DNA from: Pleurodeles waltl
Lineage: Eukaryota > Chordata > Amphibia > Caudata > Salamandridae
Direction: 5' to 3'
Assembly: GCF_031143425.1 (NCBI RefSeq)
Contig: NC_090437.1
Span: 842,779,978-842,843,977, forward strand
DNA length: 64,000 nucleotides
Part shown: positions 21,486-30,868 of the stretch, one piece after another
How the letters are laid out: every line of letters begins with the position of its first letter
How positions within the stretch are numbered: the first letter of the stretch is position 1
Notes under the pieces: generated by a model
Told to the model about the DNA's origin: nothing
The model's input: only the letters and a program-made list of their open reading frames with translations
Database searches by the model: none
Translations under genes and position numbers: made by a program

Positions 21486-22215
21486 GCTTCCATCATTTCC
21501 CACTCACTCCTCTCCTGTAGGGGGAAGGTTACGGCATTTTCTCCACAAGTGGGAGACTATTACAACGGACACTTGGGTTATCAGTGTTGTGGGAAAAGGC
21601 TACACCCTTCCCTTTCGGGAGTTTCCGCCCCCCATCCCGCCCCGCCCATCTTATTGTTCAGAAGAACACCTCCTGTTGCTAGAACAGGAGGTTCAAGTCC
21701 TCCTTTCAAAGGGCGCGGTGGAGTTGGTCCCAGAGCAGGAAAGGGGTCGAGGTTGTTACTCAAGGTACTTCCTGATTCCCAAGAAGGATGGTCGGTTGAG
21801 ACCGATCCTGGATCTGAGGATCTTGAATTGGTTCCTCAAACAGGAAAAGTTCAAGATGCTGACCCTAGCACAGGTGCTTTTGGTGTTGAACAAAGAAGAT
21901 TGGATGGTGTCTGTCGACTTGCAGGACGCTTATTTTCATATCCCGATACTCAAGTCGCACAGGAAGTATCTCCGGTTTGTGGTAGGGTTGCAGCACTATC
22001 AGTTTGCGGTCCTCCCGTTTGATCTTACTTCAGCACCTCGAGTTTTCACGAAGGTGATGTCAGTGGTTGCGGCAGAGCTCAGAAGGAAGGGGATAGCAGT
22101 ATTCCCTTACTTGGACGACTGGTTGATCAAAGCCAAGTCTCCGGAGCTTGTGTTGCATCATCTGCAGTCAACAACCCAGTTGTTGTTCGACCTGGGCTTT
22201 TCAGTGAACGTACCG
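21307..22215 (+). pseudogene. DIRS reverse transcriptase
   Basis: The frame overlaps the end of gag by about 180 nt, as in other DIRS elements where pol is in a different frame. It shows Y-F-L-I-P-K-K-D-G-R-L-R-P-I-L-D-L-R, then W-M-V-S-V-D-L-Q-D-A-Y-F-H-I-P, and the active site F-P-Y-L-D-D-W-L at 22105-22125 with both catalytic Asp residues present. After G-F-S-V-N-V-P (about 22200-22215) the sequence jumps. The downstream RNase H continues in the +2 frame, so a deletion plus frameshift removes the connection between the domains. The open frame running on to 23229 beyond that point is out of frame and not real protein. Confidence 0.88.
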
Positions 22216-22924
22216 TCTGCTCGGTCTGTTTGCCTCTTGCATACTGTTGGTCACGCATGCTCGCTGGCACATGAGGGCTCTTCAGTGGTGCCTCCAAAGG
22301 CAGTGGTCTCAACACAAAGGAGATCTCGAAGGTGTGGTCAAGATCTCCAGAGATGCTGCTGTGGACTTGAAGTGGTGGATTGCGAGCAACAATCTTTCAC
22401 AAGGAAAGCCGTTCGCGCAGTCGCCACCAGTGGCCACGGTCATAACGGATGCTTCCACTCTAGGGTGGGGAGCTCATCTGGGGGATCTGGAGATCAAAGG
22501 ACTTTGGTCTCCAGAAGAACAGATGTTTCATATCGATCTGTTAGAGTTACGGGCTGTACGTCTGGCTCTCAAGGCCTTCCTCCCTTCCCTTCGTGGTCAG
22601 TCGGTACAGGTCCTGACGGACAATACTACCACGATGTGGTACATAAACAAACAGGGAGGAGTAGGGTCGTACCTTCTCTGCAGAGAAGCTCTTCGACTAT
22701 GGTCCTGGGCAAAGGACCATCAGATTTGCTTGGTAGCAAATCATCTGGCCGGGGTCTTGAATGTACGTGCGGACAGTCTCAGTCGCCAATTCTCGGCCGA
22801 CCACGAGTGGCGTCTCCATCCAGATCAAGTCAGTTTAATCTTCCAGATGTGGGGGTTTCCTCGGATAGATCTGTTTGCCACTCTGGAGAACGCGCATTGT
22901 CCGTTATTCTGCAGCCTCCAGTAA
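22216..22924 (+). pseudogene. DIRS RNase H and connection region
   Basis: The frame from 22247 reads T-H-A-R-W-H-M-R-A-L-Q-W-C-L-Q and then V-I-T-D-A-S-T-L-G-W-G-A-H-L-G, the first RNase H acidic motif. Next come D-L-L-E-L-R-A-V, the second, and V-L-T-D-N-T-T-T-M-W-Y-I-N, the third. It ends with W-G-F-P-R-I-D-L-F-A-T, also seen in the older copy at 54935-54970. All three acidic positions are present. The domain is cut off from its RT by the upstream deletion/frameshift. It overlaps the start of the recombinase frame. Confidence 0.88.
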
Positions 22925-24257
22925 TGCAGGGAGCATTGGGGGACGTGTTTCTGATAACCTGGTGCGACCAGTTGCTTTACGCGTTTCCCCCCATACCCTT
23001 GATTCCTCGAGTGTTGAGGAAGATTCGCCAAGACCGGGCCCAAGTCATCTTAATAGCTCCGGATTGGCCAAGGAGGGTGTGGTACTCCGACCTTCTCCAG
23101 CTCTCGCTGTGCCCTCCGCTCCGTCTCCCTCTCAGGGCAGACCTCCTCTCACAGTCGCAGGGGCAGGTTTTACACCCCAACCTCCAGAGTCTACACCTAC
23201 ATGCCTGGAGATTGAACGGGGCAACCTGAGTTCCTTCTCTCTCCCGCCTGATGTAGTGGATGTTATATTAGCGGCCAGGCGACACTCCACTAAATCTATC
23301 TACGCTAATAGGTGGTCTAAATTTGTTATGTGGTGTGGAGAGAGACAGATTTATCCCTTACATGCTCATCTGTCGGACGTTTTGTCTTTTGCTCTGTCTC
23401 TAGCGCAGAAAGGTTGTGCAGTGGCTACCATTAAGGGTTATTTGTCGGCTTTGTCAGCCTTCATTTGTCTTCCAGACCAACCATCGTTATTTAAATCCCC
23501 TATTGTTCTCAGATTCTTGAAAGGTCTTCTAAATAAATATCCTCCAAAACCATTCATTATGCCTCAATGGGATTTGTCCTTGGTCCTTACTTTCCTTATG
23601 GGGTCCCCTTTTGAGCCTATGCATTCTTGCCCCTTAAGGTATTTAGTTATTAAAACAGTCTTCCTGGTGGCTATAACATCTGCAAGGAGAGTGAGTGAGT
23701 TGCAAGCCTTATCGGTAAAACCCCCTTATACAACTTTTTATGGGGATAAGGTGGTGTTGAGGACCAAGGCTGCTTTCCTCACGAAGGTTGTTTCACCTTT
23801 CCATTTGGCCCAGACAATTACTTTGTCCACGTTCTATCCTCCGCCTCATCCTTCTAAGGAGGAAGAGAGACTACATCGCTTGGACCCAAAGAGGGCGTTA
23901 AGCTTCGTCATTGATAGAACGAAGGATTTCAGGCTGGAGGATCAGCTGTTCATCGGATACGTGGGCAAGAGGAGAGGAAAGGCAGTCCACAAGAGAACAC
24001 TCTCCAGGTGGGTTGTTCTTTGCATTAAAATCTGTTACTCTTTGGCAAAGAAGGATCCTCCTGATGGCATTAGACCTCATTCCACCAGAGCTAAGTCGGC
24101 CACTTCGGCCTTGTCCAGGGGTGTTCCTGTGGTCGACATCTGCAAGGCCGCAACTTGGTCGTCCCTTCACACTTTTGCGAAACATTACTGTCTGGACTCT
24201 GAGGTCAGAAGGGACGGCCATTTTGCACGGTCAGTGCTGCAGGATTTCTTGGTTTGA
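22875..24257 (+). CDS. DIRS tyrosine recombinase (open)
   Basis: An open frame of 460 codons. Residues 1-115 overlap RNase H and may include noncoding lead-in; the conserved region starts near F-S-L-P-P-D-V-V-D-V-I-L-A-A. The catalytic set of tyrosine recombinases is visible: Arg in T-S-A-R-R-V-S-E-L (about 23690), the H-x-x-R box in I-R-P-H-S-T-R-A-K (about 24075), and the nucleophile Tyr in T-F-A-K-H-Y-C-L-D (about 24185). The protein integrates the circular cDNA by site-specific recombination instead of a DDE integrase. No lesion was seen in this frame, so it is the most intact mobile-element enzyme in the window. The true start is uncertain because DIRS recombinases can begin inside the overlap. 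Confidence 0.9.
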   Translation: MPLWRTRIVRYSAASSNAGSIGGRVSDNLVRPVALRVSPHTLDSSSVEEDSPRPGPSHLNSSGLAKEGVVLRPSPALAVPSAPSPSQGRPPLTVAGAGFTPQPPESTPTCLEIERGNLSSFSLPPDVVDVILAARRHSTKSIYANRWSKFVMWCGERQIYPLHAHLSDVLSFALSLAQKGCAVATIKGYLSALSAFICLPDQPSLFKSPIVLRFLKGLLNKYPPKPFIMPQWDLSLVLTFLMGSPFEPMHSCPLRYLVIKTVFLVAITSARRVSELQALSVKPPYTTFYGDKVVLRTKAAFLTKVVSPFHLAQTITLSTFYPPPHPSKEEERLHRLDPKRALSFVIDRTKDFRLEDQLFIGYVGKRRGKAVHKRTLSRWVVLCIKICYSLAKKDPPDGIRPHSTRAKSATSALSRGVPVVDICKAATWSSLHTFAKHYCLDSEVRRDGHFARSVLQDFLV

Positions 24258-24312
24258 CCATTTCGGCACCCACCACCGGGCGTGGTACTGCTTTGGGACT
24301 CTATTCATTAGG

Positions 24313-24412
24313 TGAGGAATCCACAGGTAGTTGTATCCATCAGAAGAACGAGTTACTTACCTTCGGTAACGACTTTTCTGTTGGATACATTAGCTACCTG
24401 TGGATTCCTCAC
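24313..24412. repeat. Internal complementary region (ICR) of the DIRS element
   Basis: A near-palindrome starting GTGAGGAATCC and ending GGATTCCTCAC. Its left half ('ggtagttgtatccatcag') is the complement of the element's left edge ('ctgatggatacaactacc'). Its right half ('cagaagaacgagttacttac...ggatacattagctacc') is the complement of the right edge. This is the arrangement proposed to template complete, circular DIRS DNA. Confidence 0.9.
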
Positions 24413-24509
24413 GGTCCCACCCGCCTCCCCGTTGTCTTTCTGGTCTTACCAAGTAATCCTTGAGTGCGCTCCTCTTGGTCTTCAAGGCTGCAATAGATTT
24501 TGTATATAT

Positions 24510-24600
24510 GGATACTTGTATATATATATATATATATATGTATATATCTTTTTGTATATACATGATTTGCATATATTTGTTTGTTTGATTTAAAAAAAAA
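24510..24600. repeat. AT microsatellite and A run
   Basis: (TA)n at about 24516-24550 and a 13-base A run near 24591-24603, between the ICR and the right terminal repeat. Confidence 0.85.
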
Positions 24601-24727
24601 AAGGAGAGTTATATTAAATCTACAGCCATTTTACTGCAATGTTGTGTGATTTACAATGTTATGGGATGTTGCCTTGCTCTTTCATTGCATTGGGTTATGA
24701 TTCTCATGCATGTAAAAAAATGTTGGT

Positions 24728-24960
24728 ACTGACGTCGGCATGTCGGCGAGGACCTCTTATTGCCTGTATGACGTCAGACTGCGTCGCGCGGGCTAGAGTG
24801 ACGTCCTCGTCGACGTGCAGAAGCTAGGAAGAAGATTTCCGTCGAATGCTGGCGCCATGGGAGTATTCATTAGGTGAGGAATCATTAGAGGAGGAATCCA
24901 CAGGTAGCTAATGTATCCACCAGAAAAGTCGTTACCGAAGGTAAGTAACTCGTTCTTCTG
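24728..24960 (-). repeat. Right inverted terminal repeat of the DIRS element
   Basis: Inverse complement of 19073-19267 with a longer outer part ending 'aactcgttcttctg'. The final TTCTG abuts the piggyBac codons for V-C-K-K-L. Confidence 0.9.
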
Positions 24961-26159
24961 GAGCTTCTTGCAAACAAGCTCCTGCGGGAATCCTTTGCGG
25001 TTACAACGAACTGTACTGCAGGCCACAGTGCCAGCTTTGTAGAGCTCACTGAACAGCTCTACTCCTGTATAGAAATTGTCCACATAAAGGTTATAACCTT
25101 TGTAAAGAAGTGGCTGGACAAGTTCCCATACAATCTTACCTGTGACCCTTAACGCGGGAGGGCAACCTACAGGGTTTAGGGTAGAATCTTTCCCTGTATA
25201 CACTCTCAAGCTGTACACATAGCCAGAAGAGCTCTCACACAGCATGTACAGCTTTTTTACAGCTATGTACGCCATAGCGAGCTCTTTTGCTCGCAATGTA
25301 CTGTCTGAAAAGCAGCCGTCCTTTGTACAGGATCAAGGACTCATCGACTGCTATATTCTTTCCAGGAGTATAGATCTCTGGAAACCTGGCAGACAAATGT
25401 TCCATGACAGGCCGAATTTTGAACAACCTGTCATGGTCTGGATGGTCCCGGGGCAATGCAGCAGAGTTGTCATTGAAATGCAGCATGCGCTGTAGTAGCA
25501 AAAAACGATCTCTGCGAAGATGGGAGTTACCCAAACCGTGCGAGTCGTCCAGTAGGACTGCAAGGTGGGTTTCTGCACTAACCCCATTTTGAGCGTAAGG
25601 CCCTAAAATATCTTCAACTCCGCCAGCGAAGTGGGAGTCCACTGGCGTGCCCTAGAAAGGGGCCCTAGAGTGCCTCCACGCTCCCTCAGAAATTGGTCTG
25701 CACGCAAATTTGTTTGCTGCACAATTTTCTGAAGGAAGTCAACATCCAAAAATAGATGGATGTAGTCGACTGGCAAAAAGTTAGCTGTATCGACTTTACA
25801 TCCAGCGTCACCAGTAAAAGGTGGAATTTGGGGCTGAACTAAACAGGGGCCTGCCGAGAGAGCACTCGCTCTGTTCTTGCGGCCGCAAACACGTGCTCTC
25901 TGGGTTCGGCTAACCCAATGTTGTCCCGCTGCACAGAATGTGCTTGCGAAGGGACAGCACGGCTGTGGTCATTGTCTCCTTCAGACTCACTGGAAGAGGT
26001 GTCGTCGGATGGGACTCCGCCGACTGAAAAATCACTCCCAGATTCTGCCCCATTGTCCTCTCGCTCAGATGCTGTCTCAGTAACTGCTGTCTCAGTCTCT
26101 GAGCCTACATCAGAACTGTCCTCCATAACTTGATCAGCAGTCATCCAACAAGATGCCAT
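24961..26159 (-). pseudogene. piggyBac transposase, 5' portion
   Basis: Starts at ATG 26159 with an acidic, Ser/Glu-rich N-terminus (E-T-A-V-T-E-T-A-S-E-R-E-D-N), the usual low-complexity leader of these transposases. Downstream, G-K-N-I-A-V-D-E-S-L holds the first catalytic Asp (25343-25345) and L-Y-V-D-N-F-Y-T-G the second (25078-25080). The frame changes between 25839 and 25642 and again near 25296. It is cut after V-C-K-K-L-Q by the DIRS insertion, and the third catalytic Asp is in the 3' portion. With the other half it covers essentially a full-length transposase of the PGBD/LOOPER-like type, which excises and inserts DNA at TTAA. All three DDD residues survive the decay. Confidence 0.88.
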
Positions 26160-26666
26160 CTCTGCTACTGGCTAAACTGTCCCTCTAAATTACTAGCCTA
26201 CGTAGAAGGCAGATAGTCACAAAATTGCTCGTGGGTATGTTTGATGTGTACAATAGGAAATGTCCTCACCTTACCCTCGCTTCTTCTCCAATTCTGCAGA
26301 TTCTCTGAAAACACTGAAAATAAAATAAAATAATGTATTACTTCACCTTACCACATACCCATCATCACAGCCTTCAGCGCTGGTGGCACCCAGTGCGACA
26401 GTCATTTTTGGTGCTCTGCCTCCCATTACCTCCTCTTCTAATTCCCTCAGTACCACCCAGCAAAAGTGCTGCTCATACCTCTCATAGTCCCCCTGGCATA
26501 ACATTTGTTTTAAAGCGCAGGTAATGCTTGCCTTTACTAATCGACTCAGCTAAATACATATAAATGTATATCCTTTGCAGCAGGACAATAAACCATCTGC
26601 GCTACTTTATGGCAACTGCCACTACAGAAAAGACATACATGCATGCATGCATATATATATATATGT
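26160..26666. other. Sequence upstream of the piggyBac start
   Basis: No coding region. It may contain the element's 5' leader; no TTAA-flanked terminus matching 13498 could be found here. A GCAT/AT simple repeat occupies 26640-26662. Confidence 0.4.
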
Positions 26667-26854
26667 ATTTTGTGAACTCCACGAGGTTCAAATTGACATG
26701 TTTTATTGCAAGCAACAGCCACCTACGCGTTTCGACTCTCAAGGAGTCTTGATCACGGTAAATGAGTCCCTCTTTTCTTTAATTTTTTTATACTTGCAAT
26801 AAAACTTGTCAATTTGAACCTCGTGGAGTGCGGTGAGATTCTTGTTCACAAAAT
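26667..26854. repeat. Foldback element with a 'cgtttcgac' core
   Basis: The left arm ('ttgtgaactccacgaggttc', 'aattgacatgttttattgc') is inverted at the right ('gcaataaaacttgtcaattt', 'gaacctcgtggag'). The loop holds 'cctacgcgtttcgactc' and 'ggagtcttgatcacgg'. A second foldback at 27463-27602 has the same core with different arms. Confidence 0.85.
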
Positions 26855-26932
26855 ATTTTCGAGGTTGCTCTCCTCCGTCACCGAGCACCGGCAGTGGAGT
26901 GCGCCGTGCAACAATCTTTTAACCAATTTGTG

Positions 26933-26935
<3 letters not shown>

Positions 26936-26974
<39 letters not shown>
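26936..26974. repeat. (TA)n microsatellite
   Basis: Pure TA run of about 38 bp at the 3' tail of the LINE fragment that follows on the minus strand. Confidence 0.9.
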
Positions 26975-26975
<1 letters not shown>

Positions 26976-26976
<1 letters not shown>

Positions 26977-27385
26977 CAAATCAAATCATTAACATTTATA
27001 AAGCGCGCTACTCACCCGTGCGGGTCTCAAGGCGCTAGGGGGGAAAGGGGGGGTTATCGCTGCTCGAACAGCCAAGTCTTTAGGAGTCTCCGGAAAGCGG
27101 AGTGGTCCTGGGTGGTCCTGAGGCTGGTGGGGAGGGAGTTCCAGGTCTTGGCCGCCAGGAAGGAGAAAGATCTCCCACCCGCCGTGGAGCGGCGGGTGCG
27201 AGGGACGGCAGCAAGTGCGAGGCCAGCGGAGCGGAGGGGGCGGGTGGGGACGTAGAAGCTGAGGCGTCTGTTGAGGTATTCCGGTCCCTTGTTGTGGAGG
27301 GCTTTGTGTGCGTGGGTGAGAAGACGGAAGGTGATCCTTTTGCTGACTGGGAGCCAATGCAGGTGTATATATATATATATCAACG
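26976..27385 (-). pseudogene. L2/CR1-like LINE, 3' end of ORF2 plus 3' tail
   Basis: The minus strand reads H-W-L-P-V-S-K-R-I-T-F-R-L-L, then H-K-A-L-H-N-K-G-P-E-Y-L and A-A-K-T-W-N-S-L-P-T-S-L. It ends F-R-R-L-L-K-T-W-L-F-E-Q-R at 27054. This is the conserved C-terminus of CR1/L2-clade ORF2 proteins. The tail after the stop reads 'ctagcgccttgagacc', then 'gcgctttataaatg' and short TGATT repeats, the usual L2-type 3' end. The 5' part of the LINE is missing (5' truncation), so the copy is dead on arrival. Confidence 0.85.
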
Positions 27386-27462
27386 AAGTGGTCGAAGGGT
27401 GCTGGGCGGCGCACTCCACTGCCGGTGCCCAGTGACAGAGAAGACCAATCTCGACATTATGT

Positions 27463-27599
27463 AATGCTGAAAAATGTCACCGCACTCCACAAGGTACAAA
27501 TAAACGTGTATTTTATTGCAGTCAACAACCACCAACACGTTTCGACTCACCAAGGAGTCTTGATCACGGTCCTTGTGGAGTGCAGTGAAATTGTTTGGC

Positions 27600-27602
<3 letters not shown>
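27463..27602. repeat. Foldback element, related core to 26667-26854
   Basis: The arms 'cgcactccacaagg' (left) and 'ccttgtggagtgcagtg' (right) flank a loop with 'acacgtttcgactc' and 'aaggagtcttgatcacgg'. A (TA)n run follows directly at 27602-27638. Confidence 0.82.
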
Positions 27603-27643
<41 letters not shown>

Positions 27644-27780
27644 CATACACATATATATGACTTTTATGTATATGTGTGGTTTCCCTGGGAGACCAATTGT
27701 GGCTCCCGGAAAACAACACACAAAAGAAAAAAATATATATAGAGCGAGAGAGAGAGAGAGAGAAAAAGCAAGACACTAAG
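27602..27780. repeat. TA, CA and GA simple repeats
   Basis: (TA)n at 27602-27638, a CA/TA mix to about 27656, and (GA)n at about 27743-27762. Apparent open frames across them are artefacts. Confidence 0.85.
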
Positions 27781-27950
27781 GGCCTGATTCTAACTTTGGA
27801 GGACGGTGTTAAACCGTCCCAAAAGTGGCGGATATACCACCTACCGTATTACGAGTTCCATAGGATATAATGGACTCGTAATACGGTAGGTGGTATATCC
27901 GCCACTTTTGGGACGGTTTAACACCGTCCTCCAAAGTTAGAATCAGGCCC
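27780..27950. mobile_element. Palindromic Harbinger-type MITE, 171 bp
   Basis: Begins GGGCCTGATTC and ends GAATCAGGCCC with TAA on both sides (27777-27779 and 27951-27953). The arms are complementary base for base over about 79 bp and meet in a short centre near 27865, so the whole unit is one hairpin. The terminus matches the GGCCCTNATTA family seen at 37977, 39765 and 59701. Confidence 0.92.
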
Positions 27951-28019
27951 TAACTCTACATAACTTTTGTTTTTTATACATCTATGCTTTCCCTTGGCAA
28001 AGCACTCATGTATTAAAAA

Positions 28020-28750
28020 AAAATGGCCCCATAGAGGGTCACCCTAAGGGCTGACCACCAACAATTTCTATTTCTTTTTTTTTTTAATAGAATCTAGTTT
28101 TCCCTGGGGGAGCAATCGGGCCCCCCCAGGGAAAACTAGATTCTTTTTTGTCCCCCAGGGGTCGGCCTGTGTTCGGAGCACCGACCCCGCAATTTTTTGG
28201 TTTTTTAAAATATTTTTTTTATCTTGGGGGCGCTATCCCCCCCCCCGAAAAACAGTTACACTTATAAAATAATGCCCCCACGGGGTGGGGCGGCCCTTTT
28301 ACAAGAGGGCCAACCCCTCCAAAGAAGATCCCTGGTGTCTAGGGGCGTTTGCTGGCTATGGATCACAGCTGTGCTGTGATCCATGGCCAGGAAACGGTGC
28401 CAGGGAGGCATCGATGGAAAGGGAAGAGTCTCCCCTTTCCATCGATGCCTCCCTGGCATCTGGGGAGGCCGTTTTGGCCTTTTTTTCCCAACCGGAGTAG
28501 AAGATGACGCTTACCTGATCTGCTTCTGCTCCGGTGGGGAAAAAATGTCACGTCAGCGCGCCTCGCGGCGCACTGATGTCACAAAGGGGTGGGAGGGGGG
28601 CGGGAGGGAGACGCCGAAGTTGTACTGCGTCCCCAAAGCCCCCCCAAAAAAAAAATCCTCCGGAGGATTTTCAACACCCTCCCTGGTGTTGGCCCGCACC
28701 AGGGAGGTAGTGCGGGCGTCGGCCACTGGCCGACGCCCGCACTTATGGGG
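28020..28750. mobile_element. Serial-hairpin element, piggyBac-like TTAA at right end
   Basis: A train of inverted repeats: 28089-28144, 28158-28188, 28292-28311, 28353-28388, 28397-28459, 28480-28545, 28547-28582, 28650-28670 and 28710-28742. The right edge 'acttatgggg' is followed by TTAA at 28751-28754. The left edge was not fixed. No protein is encoded; open frames across it change strand with each hairpin. Confidence 0.7.
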
Positions 28751-28754
28751 TTAA

Positions 28755-29989
28755 TAGCATACATTCACAAGCAGAGAGTATATGTTTATTTTTTGCACTT
28801 CTTAGATAGAGAAAAAGTAGAATCTTTCTGATTTTTTCTATATGTTCCAACCTACAGGAGCTTTCTTAAAAAAACAATGACTTGTATTGAACTGTTTCTA
28901 ATATCTATTTTCAGCAAATATCTAACAGGTTTTTGATGTGTTTAATATTGCACTAGAGGTTTTATTTTTATTTTTTATGTTTGCAAACATGCTTGCTCTT
29001 TCATATGAAAGAACTACACAGCAAGGTGTTAAGTGGTTTTCAGGAAAGGTGAGGGTGTGACCATGCATTATATGTGATAAAGTACCCTATGGCATGCATA
29101 CTGAGGATATTGAAGGTCACCTCGGAGTTCCATAACTTCATAAAGTAACTCATCCTTCGGCCTCACTCCTCTTGCAATAGCCTCATAATGTAAGGCAGGG
29201 GGTATTTTATCCCTTATATAATATTGTTGAGCTACCCAGTAGAGGACAGAATATATTCTACATACTCCCCTATGGGAAAATGGATCACACATTTCGTCTT
29301 AGCTGGTAGACTGACTTTGGCCCTATTCGAAATACCCCACCCCCACTGGGGAGATCGTGGGGAAGATCTGGTACATATTTTCAAGATCCATAAATTTGAA
29401 AGGACAGGGAGAATATTCAATAAATATATTAAAAACACTTAGGTTATGGAGAATGACCTGACATTCCCCCATTCTGGGGCAGAAAGGGCACTCGCAAAGA
29501 ATGTCCAGTTCTTCTAAAGACACTGAAACCGAAGCTGAAACGCCTATTATAATTTTCTATCCTTTTTATCATACTCAGAGGAGTTATATAATGGTCTTTA
29601 TAATGACATGGATTTTCTTCAAAAGCCTTCCTTAATAACAAAAGTATACCATGAGAATGTCTTCTGTCCTCATAATTATTTTTCTTTGGCGTGCTTTCCT
29701 ATTCTCTGATTATGTATGTTTTGCTTACTTTGTTATTTTTTGCTTTGTTTTTGAGGACACCTAAAAATTGTAGTGTTTAGAACAAAACAATCATTTAAAA
29801 GCAAGTACATTGTATCAGTGCCTCCTTGATGAAATGTAACTGCAGATACAGGCATTGCATGGAAAGGAGTGGTCTGAGCTGTTGACAGTGATACCCGGCA
29901 TGTCAGGAGCTCCATGGTGCTCATTGTCACTAGCTTGCATAAGGTGCAGGACCAAGAGAACTTATGAGTGATAGCAAGGACTCTTCCCT
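28755..29989. other. Intronic sequence, unassigned
   Basis: Short minus-strand open stretches at 29068-29292, 29323-29523 and 29733-30002 carry several Cys residues. They may be broken continuations of the unrecognised frame at 29990-30868. No domain was recognised. Confidence 0.35.
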
Positions 29990-30868
29990 TCATCACTTCC
30001 ATGGTGAAGAGAATGTAAAGAGAATGTAAAGCTTGTGATAGGTCATGAGGACTGCGATGTCTGGTTCATGGAGGACTGTAGATTTAGTGTCTGTAAAGCA
30101 GATACTTGATTCTTGACACACAGTAGAAGCTTTGTTTAGATAATCAGTGCTCAGTATATATTGCCTTTTTGGAAAATTTCCAAAAGCTTCCTTACAGTAT
30201 TGGAATGTATTGCTGGGGAAATATTTTAAAGAAAAAGAATCTGAATTGCAAACATCCATTAGAAGGAAAAGGTACTTAGCTTTGCAAACATTGGGTGTAA
30301 TTGATGCCACTTTTATCTGCCTCTTCAAATTCTTTAGAAATTGCCTACAACTCTTTGTGAACATTTAAGTGATCCTGTCTCCACCGTGGCTGGAAGAATC
30401 TTTGGCTCTGTGGAGGGTGCCTCCTGTTTGGCATAGGTTTTTTTCCTTGGGTTCAGCGTGATATTGCAGGCTTATGCTTCTCTTTCCTATATAAATGGTG
30501 TACCCAAGCACATTAGGAGTGTAAAACGTTTTCTTGTGCCAAATCCTGGTGGGTGAGTGTTTCAAAGATAAAGGCCCTGCAAAAAAGTATCCATCAGATT
30601 CAAAATTCCAAACATTAGTAACTTTTTCTTCTAGATCATTAGCACTTTCCTGTGGTTGGGATTTCTCTAAGCATGCGACCTTTGCTTGCTCACAACTAAT
30701 TCTGTATAATGCCTTATTCAATCTGTCTCTGGTTTGGTATCCAGAATTATCAACACCAAATGGTGTCCCCTGGTGCTCCCTGAAGACTAAGATAACATAT
30801 TTTGTTTGCCACAGGCATGTGGGAGAAAAGAGAATGACCTGGCTGTCTACCCCACCTGGAGCATACAA
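29990..30868 (-). pseudogene. Unrecognised open stretch, about 290 codons with one stop
   Basis: From 30868 to 30365 the minus strand is open for 167 codons. After a single TAA the same frame continues from 30364 to 29993 for 123 codons. In an AT-rich intron this is longer than chance readily gives. The predicted protein is Lys/Ser-rich with scattered Cys (S-C-E-Q-A-K-V-A-C-L; K-N-L-C-Q-T-G-G) and no membrane segment clear enough to call. I do not recognise the family. It could be part of a viral-like or transposon gene, or a processed host pseudogene. The frame after 30002 shifts, with further open pieces to 29444. Confidence 0.35.

Larger units (their letters stand above)
19073..24960 (+). 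mobile_element. DIRS-type tyrosine-recombinase retrotransposon
   Basis: A 5.9-kb element with inverted terminal repeats, a gag-like gene, overlapping RT/RNase H, a tyrosine recombinase and an internal complementary region (ICR). There is no aspartic protease, DDE integrase or direct LTR. This is the known DIRS architecture. It splits the piggyBac transposase: the host reads 'gtctctgatttctg' before it and 'gagcttcttg' after it. Both edges carry TTCTG (19073-19077 and 24956-24960), and a single TTCTG rejoins the transposase codons, so no target bases were duplicated beyond that shared core. Damage is light: one stop in gag and a deletion/frameshift between RT and RNase H. Confidence 0.93.

Noticed and set aside
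22216..23229. Continuation of the 640-codon RT frame
   Set aside because: After the deletion near 22215 the real RNase H is in the +2 frame; the +1 peptide is Ser/Arg-rich nonsense.
24390..24572. Short frames of Tyr/Ile repeats
   Set aside because: Translation of the (TA)n microsatellite.
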